Source: Scylla paramamosain
Taxonomy: Eukaryota; Arthropoda; Malacostraca; Decapoda; Portunidae
Direction: 5' to 3'
Length of the DNA stretch: 64,000 bases
Assembly: GCF_035594125.1 (NCBI RefSeq)
Contig: NW_026973671.1
Span: 195,001-259,000, forward strand
The position numbers were made by a program, and so were the translations under genes. This document shows, piece after piece, positions 1-18,174 of this stretch (position 1 is the first letter of the stretch; each line of letters starts with the position of its first letter). The notes beneath the pieces were generated by a model. The model made no database searches and was not told the DNA's origin. It saw only the letters and a list, made by a program, of their open reading frames with translations.

Positions 1-104
1 TCCACACTTTCCTTCCTTCCCCTGATCTGAGACTAGTCGAGTGGAAGAAAAAAGGAGAGGAGGAGAAGGAAGACAAAGGAGGAGGAGAAGGAGGAGAAGG
101 AAGA

Positions 105-136
<32 letters not shown>

Positions 137-139
137 CAA
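1..139. repeat. Purine-rich tract, left copy of a duplicated segment
   Basis: The first 100 bases or so (TCCACACTTTCC followed by CTGATCTGAGACTAGTCGAG and a GGA-rich run) recur almost exactly at 3248-3350. The GGA/GAA part is a simple purine repeat. Nothing coding is seen. Confidence 0.85.
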
Positions 140-990
140 CAATGTTCAGGCGAGATATGTAATGAATAACATGCCACTGTCAAGCACCGATATAGAAAAA
201 GATCTTGGTGTCGTTGTGTCAAACGACCTAAAGCAGAGTTAACACTGCATAGTAACAGTAAAGACGGCAAATAAATTAGTAGGGTTCATTGGAAGAACCT
301 TTGAATTTAAATGAGAAAAGGTTATACTTGCCTTATATAACTCACTGGTGCGCCCTCATCCAGAATACTGTGAAGCACATAAGAACATAAGAAATAAGGG
401 AAGCTGCAAGAAGCGACCAGTCTTACACGTGGCAGTCCCTGTATGAAATATACCTACCTATTTCCATCTATTATCCCCATTCATAAACTTGTACAGTACT
501 GTGTACAGTGCTGGTCACCATATTTTAAAAAAGACATTGAAAAAAACTAGAAAAGATACAGCGCAGAGTCACAAAGATTATTCCAAGAATGCGCAATAAG
601 CCGTATGAGGAACGACTGCAAGAACTAAACCTATTTAGCTTAACGAAGCGTAGGATAACCCATTTAGCTTAACAAAGCGTAGGATAAGAGGAGACCTAAT
701 TGAAGTGTTCAAAATTTTCAAAGGATATAATAACATTGATGTACATAAATATTTCACCATTGATCATTCTAAACTAACAAGAAATAATGGATTCAAGATT
801 ATACTCAAACGTTTTAAATATCACGAAGCCAGATTTTTTTTTTTTTAAACGTATAATAGATATATGGAATAAACTTCCTGCAGAGATTGTGAACAGTAAT
901 ACTAATGAATCATTGAAAAATAAAATAGACAAATATTTAAAAGTAAATCCCCAACAAGCTCTCTTCTTGTCCGAATAATTACTAAATTCA
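140..990 (+). mobile_element. LINE 3' fragment (CR1/L2-like), C-terminal part of reverse transcriptase ORF
   Basis: Translating in shifting frames gives the thumb and C-terminal region typical of CR1/L2-like non-LTR retrotransposons. In order it reads DLGVVVSNDLK (about 210), ALYNSLVRPHPEY (about 330), QCWSPYFKKDIEK (about 505), KIQRRVTKIIPRM, YEERLQELNLFSLTKRRIRGD (about 605-690) and finally IDIWNKLPAEIVN at 860-890. The last 63 residues (787-978) are open. The copy is 5'-truncated and lacks the catalytic YxDD. It is split by an insertion at 373-496 and carries a local duplication of about 30 bp (TTTAGCTTAACRAAGCGTAGG at about 635 and 663). It is a dead fossil; the clade name rests on motif recall. 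Confidence 0.75.
373..496 (+). mobile_element. SINE-like insertion of 124 bp with 7-bp target duplication
   Basis: The LINE reading PEYCVQCWSP breaks after GAATACTGTG and resumes at TACTGTGTACAGTGCTGG, so TACTGTG flanks the insert at 366-372 and 497-503. The insert contains CATAAGAACATAAGAAATAA and a segment reading CACGTGGCAGTCCCTGTATG. I recall this as a dispersed repeat of decapod genomes, a point from memory. No clear pol III A/B box and no A-tail is visible, so the class (SINE or other short element) is open. Confidence 0.7.
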
Positions 991-1745
<755 letters not shown>

Positions 1746-1867
1746 TTTAAACATAGGTACATTGTCACCCGAAGGCGCACTGCCGTGTGCAACCTATTTT
1801 AGGGGTGGGACACAGCACACAATTATAAATATAAAGATATATGCATATATATACATTCTTTATGGGC

Positions 1868-3170
1868 TTACTTATTTAGCAGGGGGTTGGGAACGAGCCC
1901 CTCCAGTGGTGTGCTGCTAACTTCACGTCCTGGGTATCCATCCCCCCTGATATGAGGGACGGAGGACGCGAAGACGTTCCACAGTCTGGAGACTCGCCCC
2001 CAAAAAGTGCGCTGGTGTTGGCTGGAGCGGGAACGTGGCACTTCCACTGAGTCACCACTGGATAACACCGTTCTCGTGTCCCGCGAGGTGACTCTGGTGG
2101 GCAGCCGTAGTCCCGCCAGATGTGGCACACCCTGCACCTGTGCCTTGTGGAACACCACAAGGGCTGCCACGTCCCTGTGGTGTTCTAGCGTGTCGACGGG
2201 AGCCTCAGGATGGGCTGGGGCACCTGCTGCTTCTACCAGTCGCAGCGCCCGTCGCTGGATTCCGTCGAGCTTGCTGATGTGTGTGGCAGCACAGGACATC
2301 CAGGAGAGTGCGGCATACTCTAATATAAGGCCGTATCTGGGCCTTGTAGAGCAAGAGCCTCCCTCTCCTGTCGAGCAAGTTGGCCACCCTCCTCAAGGAG
2401 GAGACTCGGTGTGAGGCCTTAAGGGCAATGTGTTTGACGTGGCGGTCAAACCGCAGCCCTCGATCCACCTCCACCCCAAGAATCTTGACGGACTCCTGGA
2501 GTTCGAGAGGAAGGCCACCAAAGCTTAGCCCTCCCTCCACTGCTGGCTTGGCAGCGGGGGATCGAGAAACTACCATTGCCTGTGTCTTCTCCGGAGCAAA
2601 GGTCACCTGCCAGCGTGCCCCCCACTCCTGTATCACCCCAAGCTGCTGATTGATCTCTTCAGCAGCACGCAGACTTTCGTGTCGAGGGTAGGTACAGGAG
2701 AGAGTGCAATCGTCAGCATAAGCTGAGACCGCCGCCAGCTGTCGGAGAAGATCGTCCACGTAGATGTTCCACAGGACTGGCCCCAGCACTGAGCCCTGTG
2801 GCACTGACGCTCTCACCGGGAGGGACTCGGACGCTTGCCCATTGACAAACGACCTGGAGGGTCCTTCCTTGGAGGTAGTCGCCAAGGAGCTGGAGGAGGT
2901 CACCCTGGATCCCCTTTGCCCTCAGCTTTTCCAGAAGGCCCCCATGCCAGACCCTGTCGAAGGCGCCCGCTATATCTAGGGCCACCACAACAGAGTCGAG
3001 GCCGCCGTCAAGGGCGTCCTGCCAGCCCCCGGTGAGGAGCATGAGGAGATCGGAGGTGGACCGCCCAGGTCTGAACCCAAACTGTTGGTCCGAGAGGAGG
3101 TAATTGTCCTGGAGGTGGCGACACACCACATCTGCCACCACCCTCTCGAACACTTTCCCCACCACAGAGA
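1868..3170 (-). mobile_element. Jockey-like LINE, 5'-truncated, reverse transcriptase to ORF end
   Basis: On the minus strand the sequence encodes most of a reverse transcriptase. It reads FERVVADVVCRHLQD, QFGFRPGRSTSDLLMLL, VVVALDIAGAFDRVWH (catalytic Asp block), then after a frameshift near 2850 VPQGSVLGPVLWNIYVDDLL and YADD at 2709-2720, then KILGVEVDRGLRFDRHVK. A second frameshift near 2300 leads to KLDGIQRRALRLVEAAG and a natural stop at 1868. The gene lacks the endonuclease and the RT start; its 5' end is the hairpin at 3108-3223. Family features (YADD, FDRVWH, PQGSVLGP) are those of Jockey/I-type LINEs. This copy is inactive. Confidence 0.85.
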
Positions 3171-3223
3171 GGGGAAAGTGTTCGAGAGGGTGGTGGCTGA
3201 TGTGGTTTGTCGCCACCTCCAGG
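3108..3223. repeat. Near-perfect 53-bp inverted repeat at the LINE 5' end
   Basis: The left arm 3108-3160 and right arm 3171-3223 are reverse complements with about two mismatches, separated by 10 bp (ACCACAGAGA). Both arms encode the same LINE segment (VFERVVADVVCRHLQD) on opposite strands. Confidence 0.93.
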
Positions 3224-3577
3224 ACCTCTCTCTCTCTCTCTCTCTCTCTTCCACACTTTCCTTCCTTCCCCTGATCTGAGACTAGTCGAGTGGAAGAAAA
3301 AAGGAGAGGAGGAGAAGGAAGAGGAGGAGGAGGAAAAGGAGGAGGAGGAAGAAGAGGAGGAGGAGGAGGAGGAGGAGGAGGAGGAGGAGGAGGAGGAGGA
3401 AGAAGAGGAAAAGGAGAGAGGAGGAGGAGGAGGAGGAGGAGGTGCTGCAGCGAGAAAGTTGGAAGTTGTAAGTGAAAAAGTGATTCTAGATAGTAAGAAA
3501 TAGCTCTTCAGTCTTCGTGACGGGAAGGGGGAGGAGGAGGAGAGGAGGAGGAGTAGGAGGAGGACGAAAGAAAGAAG
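3224..3577. repeat. (CT)n, second copy of the duplicated segment, then (GGA)n purine tract
   Basis: CT repeats at 3226-3250 are followed by the repeat of positions 1-100 (3248-3350), then GGA/GAA repeats to about 3450 and another purine run at 3519-3577. Glu- or Gly-rich open frames here are repeat artefacts. Confidence 0.9.
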
Positions 3578-4032
3578 TATATATGCAGAAGAAAAGACCT
3601 TGTGTTACTTGCACTGTCAATTGAAAAAAAGCATAAGGATTTCAAATGCACGTTACATCTGTATTTTGTAACACTCGTGTTTCATCTCAGTTTCCCTTTC
3701 TATTTCTTTTCTTTTCTTTTTCTTTTTCTTTTTTCTTTTTTCTTTTTTTGGTGGGGCGGAAGGGGGGCATAGAGGATGGCATGATTCAGTTTGGCATAAG
3801 GTAAAGCAGAAGGGCGCAGATGAAATGACTCTTCACTGTCGAGGAGAAACACAAAATCTTCTGCCTCTAGATAGGAGAGAAATTGCACACTACTGTCTGT
3901 CATTCGGTCTTCCTTGAGGCCTGATTCCCTGAGTGTGTGTGACTTGACAGCTGAAACTCTGCGGTCTTTCAAACTTTTTTGGGAGCAAGGGTACTTTTTA
4001 CACAGGTGATGGTAACGATGAAGCACCGCCAT
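3578..4032. other. No gene recognised
   Basis: Unique sequence with a T/C-rich stretch at 3700-3750. No coding features were identified. Confidence 0.6.
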
Positions 4033-4077
<45 letters not shown>

Positions 4078-4159
4078 CAGTAGTAGTAATAGCAGCAGTA
4101 GCAGTAGTAGTAGTAGTATGATTATAGTTGAATAGATCAGAAATCCAGTCTAGTAACTT

Positions 4160-4239
<80 letters not shown>
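4033..4239. repeat. (TAG)n and (AC)n microsatellites
   Basis: Trinucleotide TAG with CAG variants spans 4033-4118. AC dinucleotides span 4163-4239 and directly abut a LINE A fragment. Confidence 0.95.
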
Positions 4240-4243
<4 letters not shown>

Positions 4244-4624
4244 AGGGCGTGCATGGTCATCATTGGCCCTGCATACACCATCTATGAAGAAGCCCTGACC
4301 ACCCAGAGTCTGTCTAGATGATCCACCAGGCACCGAGAGGCTCTGGAGAAGTTTGGAAGGGGACTACTGCATCATCCACGTCTCAGACACGTGCTGCCGC
4401 CTGACGCGTCTCGCTCGGTCCATGCCACCAGACACCACAACAAGATAACGCCCCTAAAGGCGCCGCGCACGGACTGCTACAGAGTCAGTTCGATTCCCAC
4501 CATGGTGCGAGCCCATCAATCAATAGTCCCTTCTAGATTAGGACTTATCTTTAGGATTAATGTTAAGCATTTCCCCACCCCCTATGTACATTTTCAGTTT
4601 GTTAACTACCTAAATAATAAACCG

Positions 4625-4625
<1 letters not shown>
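4240..4625 (+). mobile_element. LINE family A, 3'-terminal fragment
   Basis: This segment matches the 3' end of the longer LINE A copy at 58.49-60.49 kb, including the end of the ORF (a region reading RHREAL...FGRGLLHHP...RHMLP) and the 3' UTR GGATTAATGTTAAG...CATTTTCAGTTTG. It ends in AATAATAAA and a (TTA)n tail. Only about the last 390 bp are present, as expected of 5' truncation during reverse transcription. Confidence 0.85.
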
Positions 4626-4668
<43 letters not shown>

Positions 4669-4681
4669 CATTACACACGCA

Positions 4682-4722
<41 letters not shown>
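4626..4722. repeat. (TTA)n LINE tail followed by (AC)n
   Basis: ATT/TTA triplets at 4626-4672 form the 3' tail of the LINE A fragment. AC dinucleotides follow at 4685-4722. Confidence 0.9.
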
Positions 4723-4725
<3 letters not shown>

Positions 4726-4856
4726 CTAACATTTGTTCGTAATGGGCAGGACGAGGAATGTAATAGCTTGTCTGTAATAGCTGTAATAGCTTGTCCGGTG
4801 CAGTAAGTGAAAAGGGAGCTGAGCTGCAGCGGGGGACAAGAGAGAGAGAGAGAGAA

Positions 4857-4911
<55 letters not shown>

Positions 4912-5276
4912 GAGAGAGAGAGAGAGAGAGATTGAAAGTGTGTGTATTAACCCTTAGCTCATCAATCTCATCTTTCTTCTCTGCTTCACGCTTTCTTCCA
5001 ATCCTCTTTTCTTCCTCTTCCTTTTTCATCTCTTAAGTCTTATATATATTTCTTTTCCTCTTCTTCCTCTCCCTCTTATCGTCCTCCTCGTCCTCCTCCT
5101 CCTTCTATTCATTCTCCTCCGTCTTCTCTTCCACTTCGTCTTCCTCTTCCCCTATTTGCTCGCACATATTTACGAACACACACACACACACACACACATC
5201 ACTAGCACCACCAGTTCAAGCTCCATAACTCATCAAAAGTGCGTGCTTAACTTAACATGCCTCGCCTTACACGACT
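4723..5276. repeat. (GA)n and pyrimidine-rich low-complexity DNA
   Basis: GA dinucleotides occupy 4839-4931 with small interruptions. CT/TTC-rich DNA spans about 4965-5150, and a short CA run lies near 5176-5199. No gene is seen. Confidence 0.85.
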
Positions 5277-5356
5277 TGGCTTGCTTGGCTTGGCTTGGCT
5301 TGGCTTGGCTTGGCTTTGCTTTGCTTTGCTTTGCTTGGCTTGGCTTGGCTTGGCTT
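5277..5356. repeat. (TTGGC)n pentanucleotide tandem repeat
   Basis: About sixteen pentamers of GCTTG with a central block of GCTTT variants. This is a clean five-base period, unusual among the dinucleotide repeats around it. Confidence 0.95.
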
Positions 5357-5689
5357 ATTGCAGTTACAAATCCACTGTTCAGTCATTTATGCTTATGTTC
5401 TCCACGTTCTTGTCATGCAAAATTCAGTCATACATTTAAACTCGTCATTCACGCTTCGTTATCTCACATTGCAGTCATAGATAGATAGATATAGATAGAT
5501 AGATAGTCACAATCCTGCCAGTCACATTCCAGTCACACACTCACAGTCACTCCTACACCCACGCTCCAGTCGTACGTAGTCACTCTTAGTCCAGTCATGC
5601 TCCCACACTCCAGGCATCCCTCACGTTCCAGCCAGCAGTACATTGACACCCAGACCTGCACCATTCCAGCAATCCTTCGTTCTTCAGGT
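5357..5689. other. Unique DNA with a (GATA)n tract
   Basis: GATA repeats lie at 5477-5507. Around them, CAGTCAC-like motifs recur loosely at 5505-5600. No gene is recognised. Confidence 0.6.
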
Positions 5690-6060
5690 GTTTGTGATCC
5701 ATCATACCCCTCCCACGATCCCTCCTCCCTTCACTTCCTCTCTCACCGCCCTCCTTCCTTGTCCCTTCCTACCTCATTGTTCTCTTCCCTCACTACCCCT
5801 CCTTCACTGGTCCTCCTTCCTTCTCTGTCCCTCCTTCCATCACTTCCCTTCTTCCCTGACTCTCCTCTCTCACTACCCCTCCTTTCATGTCCCTCCTTCA
5901 CTGGCCAGCCTTCTCTCATTGTCCCTCCTTCCTGCATTACTTCTCCTTCCTTTACTGTTCATCCTTCCTTCATTATTTCTCCTTCTTTCACTGTTCCTCA
6001 CGTCACTGTTCCTTGGCTCTCCTTTCCTCACTAGCTTTCTTTCCTTCATTAATCTTCCTT
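5690..6060. repeat. Imperfect pyrimidine minisatellite (CCTTCACTGTCCCTCCTT-like)
   Basis: Irregular copies of short units built from TCCTTC, CACT, GTCCCTCC and similar blocks run through this stretch. A related pattern appears at 7280-7500. All frames look open because the sequence is low-complexity. Confidence 0.75.
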
Positions 6061-6641
6061 CTGCGTTGTCGTACTTCTACGTTGCACACTCTTGCTGCCT
6101 CCCTAAACTATAAGACTGGCTTTTGTGGGTTCAAGGGAGCGCTTTATTTATTTATTTATTTATTTTTTACTTATTTTGTGTTATTTACACATTTATTTAC
6201 ACTTAGATGATCATATATGACTTCCGACAGCAAGGAGAAACTACGAAAATGGTTTCATCTCTCTTCAAATAAATTCCATTAAAACATCTGGAACACTTCA
6301 CATTACACTTCCGATTCAAATCACTTCACATATTTAATACTCAATGATAAATCTCATCCTACACAAACCTCGCAGGTAATATTCATTGAGGAACACATCC
6401 TACACCACCCAATCCCTCTCTGTCAATATATAACACCCACATTTTACTGTGACTGCATTACAACTGTGTGGCTCTACTTACTGGTACTGCGACAGGCGGC
6501 TTGCCCATCCTGACCCTCTCTGGTCTGACAGCTGTGTCTAGCTTGTCCCTCTCTCTGTTTCTGTCTATTCCCGTCTCCTACACCTTGTAATATACGCGTG
6601 ATGTTAGAGCGACCTTTTGCCCCAACAAGGCTTCCGTTGCT
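6061..6641. other. No gene recognised
   Basis: AT-rich unique DNA with a short (TTTA)n at about 6145-6173. Nothing further was identified. Confidence 0.6.
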
Positions 6642-6880
6642 ATAACATTTATTTTCCACTACTTCGATCATTCGCGGCATTTTCCTGTAACTTTCAATAA
6701 GGTTCATTTTCGAGTAAATATATTTATTTTCTCATACTTTGGTCATATGGTTCAATTTCATATACTTTCCGCAAGATCCATTTTCAAGTAACTATATTTA
6801 TCTTCCCCGTACTTCGATCACACAGTTTATTTTTCCTTAACTTTCAATAAGATTCATTCTCGAGTTACTTTGGTAATCGC
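6642..6880. repeat. 75-bp tandem repeat, about three diverged copies
   Basis: The motif ACTTYGRTCA restarts at 6661, 6736 and 6811, exactly 75 bp apart, and a shortened unit restarts at 6867. Within each unit AACTTTC.ATAAGATTCATT and CGAGTAA..TATATTTAT recur. The units differ at many positions. Confidence 0.85.
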
Positions 6881-7279
6881 ATCTTCTAATCAGGAACAAG
6901 GAGGCGGCGGTTCCTGTGGTGTGCCGGCTGTCCGTGTTGTCCATGTCACCTGTTTCCGGTGACCTCTGCTTCCCTCGTATACTAATTCAGTGATGGCCAC
7001 CTGAGTACCTCTTCTTGTAATGTTGTGCTAATCTCCGGCTCTGTTAGTGTTGTGATGACTCACCGCATCTTGTTGTTCTCCACGGTGGTCACGTCTCGTC
7101 TCTTATCTGTCAGGGTGGTGATAGCTTCTTGATACCTGCTGTCGTTTTTATCATCTTCTTCCCTCATTTATTCTTTCTACTTCTCGTTTCCCTTTTTCAT
7201 TTCTTCATTTTTGTTTCATTCTTGTTTCTTGTTACATGTTTAATTTCTTGTTGTTTGCTGGGTTACAACAACGTCCCTA
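6881..7279. other. No gene recognised
   Basis: Unique sequence becoming T/C-rich towards 7200. No coding or RNA feature was identified. Confidence 0.55.
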
Positions 7280-8050
<771 letters not shown>

Positions 8051-8368
8051 GCATCCTTGCATTTTCCAGCCTACATCCACTTTACAAGATTGCTCAGTGT
8101 ACTTTATCACAGACAGCCTCGGAAGAACCAAAATGCAAGTTAGATATGTTTGTTCTTCATTTGTATTTCTTTGTGAGTGATCTAAATAAACTCCGTGCTC
8201 TTATCTATTACTGTTTGTTCATGTGTGAGCGATTTCAACCTCCGGTCCTTATCTTTTACTTCTTGTTTTTTTTCCATTGTGTCCCTCCGGATGGCCATGT
8301 CTATTGGTGTTCCTTCTTACTTGGTGTTCCTGCAGGAGTGACCTATCCCTCGCCTCTCTCTTCCTCAG

Positions 8369-8489
8369 CTGTGACACAAGGAGCAGTTTTCTCAGCGACG
8401 GGGAGCGGTGGACGGCGGATGAATACTTCGGCTCCCGCGCCTTCTTCTGCATCATGTCCGACCCTCTGACCCTGGTGGTGGGCGACGTG
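8369..8489 (+). CDS. Exon-like coding segment, unknown protein
   Basis: A polypyrimidine tract ending in CCTCTCTCTTCCTCAG supplies a good 3' splice acceptor at 8368. The following sequence is open with many G/C third positions, unlike the surrounding DNA. It reads CDTRSSFLSDGERWTADEYF, then GSRAFFCIMSDPLTLVVGD. It contains two Cys residues. A possible donor GTGCGT begins at 8487; otherwise the frame runs to a stop at 8502-8504 inside the adjacent fold-back element. I do not recognise the protein, and no partner exon was found. It could be a real host exon, a captured exon in a transposon, or chance. Confidence 0.35.
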
Positions 8490-9061
8490 CGTCAGAGGAG
8501 TTGAAAATGTAGGGGACTCGCTGCTGTGCCCTGCGTGTAGCTGTGAGGTGAAGTGCAGATGGCTGCATTGTCTCAGCCTCGGAGGTGCCACTTGTTCAAA
8601 TTAGGAATGGTTTAATGTTATTTTTTGCAGGCTGTGGAATATTGCAGTATCTTATAACAAGACAAATGATATAAAAAAAGCATGTAATTTACCGATAAGC
8701 ATTACACGACAACATTATTGCGGTGATAAAAAGTACTCCTGTAAAATGCTACGTGGCATCATCTCTCAGCTGTTTTCAAGGTCGCAAGGGCAGGCTACCC
8801 ACCCACCTCCCCCCTCGCTTTGATGATGCCGCGTAGCATTTTACAGAAGTACTTTTAATCACCGCAATAATGTTGTCCTGTAATGCTTATCGGTAAATTA
8901 CATGCTTTGTAATCCCAATTTGTCTTGTTATAAGATAATGTAATATTAAACCATTCGTAATATGACTAAGTGGCACCTCCGAGGCTGCGACAATACAACC
9001 GTGTGTCCGTCATTTCACAGAGCACACCCGCGAGTCCCGTACATTTTCAAATCCTCTGACG
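8490..9061. mobile_element. Fold-back / MITE-like element, about 570 bp
   Basis: The left arm 8490-8763 starts CGTCAGAGGAGTTGAAAATG. The right arm 8822-9061 ends with the matching complement (CATTTTCAAATCCTCTGACG). The arms share long stretches such as GCATGTAATTTACCGATAAG and TAAAATGCTACG, with several mismatches and indels, around a 58-bp loop. No transposase ORF is present, and no flanking target duplication is obvious. The transcript of either strand would form a long hairpin. Confidence 0.85.
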
Positions 9062-12351
<3,290 letters not shown>

Positions 12352-12474
12352 TGGCGGTGTTGACAACAAGTATAAACACTCTGAGAGGCGTGACCTCCGC
12401 CGCACTGCTTCATCAGCCTTCAAGTCCCGGCAGTAAAACGGTTCGTGTGAGGAAGACTGTTTCTGGTGCTACAG
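12352..12474 (+). CDS. Possible orphan coding exon (weak)
   Basis: An ATG in a fair context is followed by 41 open codons beginning MAVLTTSINTLRGVTSAALL and rich in Ser, Thr, Val and Arg. The frame meets CTACAG|GTGAAA, a reasonable 5' splice donor, at 12474/12475. The N-terminal composition would suit a targeting peptide, but this is speculation. There is no acceptor partner, no recognised homology and no strong codon bias, so chance is a serious alternative. Confidence 0.15.
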
Positions 12475-12554
12475 GTGAAAACTGTTACTACTAGTGTGTA
12501 CATATCTGTGGAAAACAAAGGATGTTTTCAATCGTACCAAACGTTATAGTCATG

Positions 12555-13985
12555 GAGATATCTCTCTTCCTGCACACAAAACAACTACCAGCACCTAATT
12601 ATTACACACATACTCCTACACCAGCCTCGGAGACCCCATCTGGTGAGCGGACCACAATTGTCCCCGGGTCAGACTGCTCTTCTGGTAACGACCCTAAATG
12701 TCTTGATACCCCTCTCAGTTTTTCTTCATAAACTTCTGCAACATTCGCGTTCAATCTGTAGAACACTGCCTCTCCTCTATTAAGCTTCATCATCCTTTCG
12801 TCACTAAAACTCAGATGTCTGAGGCAACTGATAGTAGCCCCTTTTCTGTTCCCTCCTACTTTCTCTATCCTAATTTTCGATCCAAAGCTGGATGCTGTGT
12901 TCATGTGCGCAATGACTTAACCTGCTTTCCACTCTCTTGAATCTTCCGAGTTTTCCACCACCTGGGTACGACAACAGAGTCACTCTCAAACTAAATTTAT
13001 CTGTGCTGTATACCTCTCAAATAACTCTTCTGACTATGAAAAATTCTTTGACTACTTAACTTCCAAAGTGGAGCACATTGACTCTCTTCCCTTTTGCAGA
13101 GATCTTAATTCTTGGAGACTGACTTCAATGTTCACCACCAACTTTGGCTTTCCTCTCCCTTCACTGACCATCCTGGTGAACTAGCCTTAGACTTTGCTAT
13201 TCTCCACGACCTAAAGCAATTGGTGCAACACCTTACTCGTATTCCTGACCGTCTTGAAGATAGGCCCAACATTCTTGACCTTTTCCTGACCTCTAATCCT
13301 TCTGCTTATGCTGTCACCCTTTCTTCTCCGTTGGGCTCCTCTGATCACAGTCTCATATCTGTATCTTGTCCTATCGCTCCAATCCCTCCTCAGGATCCCC
13401 CAAAAGGAAGGTGCCACTGGCGTTTTGCCTGTACTAGTTGGGGGAACATGGAGGTATTTTGCTGATTTTCCTTGGAAAATGACTACTGCTTCCGTGTCAG
13501 AGACCCGTCTTTGTGTGCTGAGCGCATAAGAGAGGTGATAGTGTCTGGCATGGAGGCGTACATTCCTCACTCTTTTTCTCGACCTAAACCTTCCAAAGTT
13601 AAACTTGGTTTAACATAGCTTGTTCTCGTGCTATACATGATAGAGAGGTGGCCCACCAAAGGTGCTTAAGCCTTCTTCCATCACCGGAATCTAATGCACT
13701 TTACATTTCTGCCATGCCAAGTCTGTTCTCCAATTAGCCAAAAAAAAAAAACTCCTTCATTAACAGAAAGTGTCAAAACGTTTCAAGATCTAACTCTCCC
13801 TCGTGACTTCTGGCACTTACCCAAAAACATCTATAATAACTTTGCTTCTCCTTTCCCTTCTTTATTTCAACCAGATGGCACCACTGCTATCACATCTATC
13901 TCTAAAGCTGAACTCTTCGCTCAAACCTTTGCTAAAAACTCTAACCCTGGACGATTCAAGGTTTGTTCTTCCCTCTCCTCCACTA
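12555..13985 (+). mobile_element. LINE family B fragment: 5' region, endonuclease and start of RT linker
   Basis: Aligns with the 5' part of the full copies at 36.3-39.6 and 55.1-58.3 kb. It begins in the 5' UTR (CTCTCTTCCTGCACACAAAAC), then reads TPTPASETPSGE near 12615 and an endonuclease with STDF.. regions broken by frameshifts. The block [20 protein letters not shown] and [18 protein letters not shown] (13170-13370) follow. It stops at about 13985, before the reverse transcriptase, in sequence reading CCCTCTCCTCCACTAGCG. This is the most diverged LINE B copy in the window, with several indels and an A-run at 13740. Confidence 0.85.
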
Positions 13986-17120
<3,135 letters not shown>

Positions 17121-17159
17121 AACTAGCTAGCTAACCACAACCAAGGACCCCGGAAGTGC

Positions 17160-17310
17160 TTATCTGGGTTCTTGTGGCTGGATGGTGTCCGGGTAGCAGT
17201 CTGGGGCAGGTGAGGTGGATGGCTGAGTGTAGGCGACCACGTGGCTATGTCTGGTGTCCTCCACGACCTTGTGGAGCTGTATGGGGTCACCTCGCCACTT
17301 CCGGGATGAC
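17160..17310 (-). CDS. Possible terminal coding exon, unknown protein
   Basis: On the minus strand, GATAACTATCCCAG provides an acceptor-like site at 17311-17313. The following frame is open for 49 codons to a TAA at 17160-17162. It contains GDPIQLHKVVEDTRHSHVVA and then a Pro/Thr-rich tail with C-Y-P. Third positions are G/C-rich, more so than the flanks. An alternative overlapping minus-strand frame from an acceptor near 17388 (reading VTHELPLTMVMKNQKWVVGD) is also open through this segment. Only one can be real. The protein is not recognised and there are no partner exons, so this could be chance. Confidence 0.25.
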
Positions 17311-17392
17311 CTGGGATAGTTATCTCGTCACCTACAACCCACTTCTGGTTCTTCATCACCATTGTTAGAGGTAGTTCATGGGTCACCTGCAA

Positions 17393-17425
<33 letters not shown>

Positions 17426-17805
17426 CAGTAAAAGTAGTAGTAGTACTGGTGGTAGTGGTGGTAGTAGTAGTAGTAGCAGTGGTAGTGGTAGTAGTAGTGG
17501 TGGTGGTGGTGGTGGTTGTTGTTGTTGTGGTGGTGGTGGTGGTGGTGGTGGTGGTGGTGGCGGTGGTTGTGGTGGTGTTGGTGGTGTTGGTTGTGGTGGT
17601 GGTAGTAGTAGTGGTAGTGGTGATGGTGGTAGTAGCAGTGGTAGTGGTAGTAGTGGTGGTGGTGGCGGTGGTAGTAGTGGTGACGGTGGTAGTAGTAGTG
17701 GTGGTGGTGGTGGTGGTGGTAGTGTCGGTGGTAGTAGTGGAGGCGGTGGTAGTAGTGGTGGTTGTGGCGGTGGTAGTAGTGGTGGTGGTGGTATTCGTGG
17801 TGGTG

Positions 17806-17852
<47 letters not shown>

Positions 17853-17875
17853 GGTGGTGGTGGTGGTGGTGGTGA

Positions 17876-17925
<50 letters not shown>

Positions 17926-17965
17926 ATGGTGGTGGTGGTGGTGGTGGTGGTGGTAGTAGATGTGT

Positions 17966-18032
<67 letters not shown>

Positions 18033-18142
18033 TGTTGTAGTAGTAGTAGTAGTAGTAGTAGTAGAAGTAGTAGTAGTAGTACGAGTAGTACTAGTAGTAG
18101 TACGATTAGTAGTAATAGTAGTACGATTAGTAGTAGTAGTAC

Positions 18143-18174
<32 letters not shown>

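Noticed and set aside
5257..5488. Hydrophobic Leu-Ala-Trp open frames over the TTGGC repeat
   Set aside because: Pentanucleotide repeat artefact.
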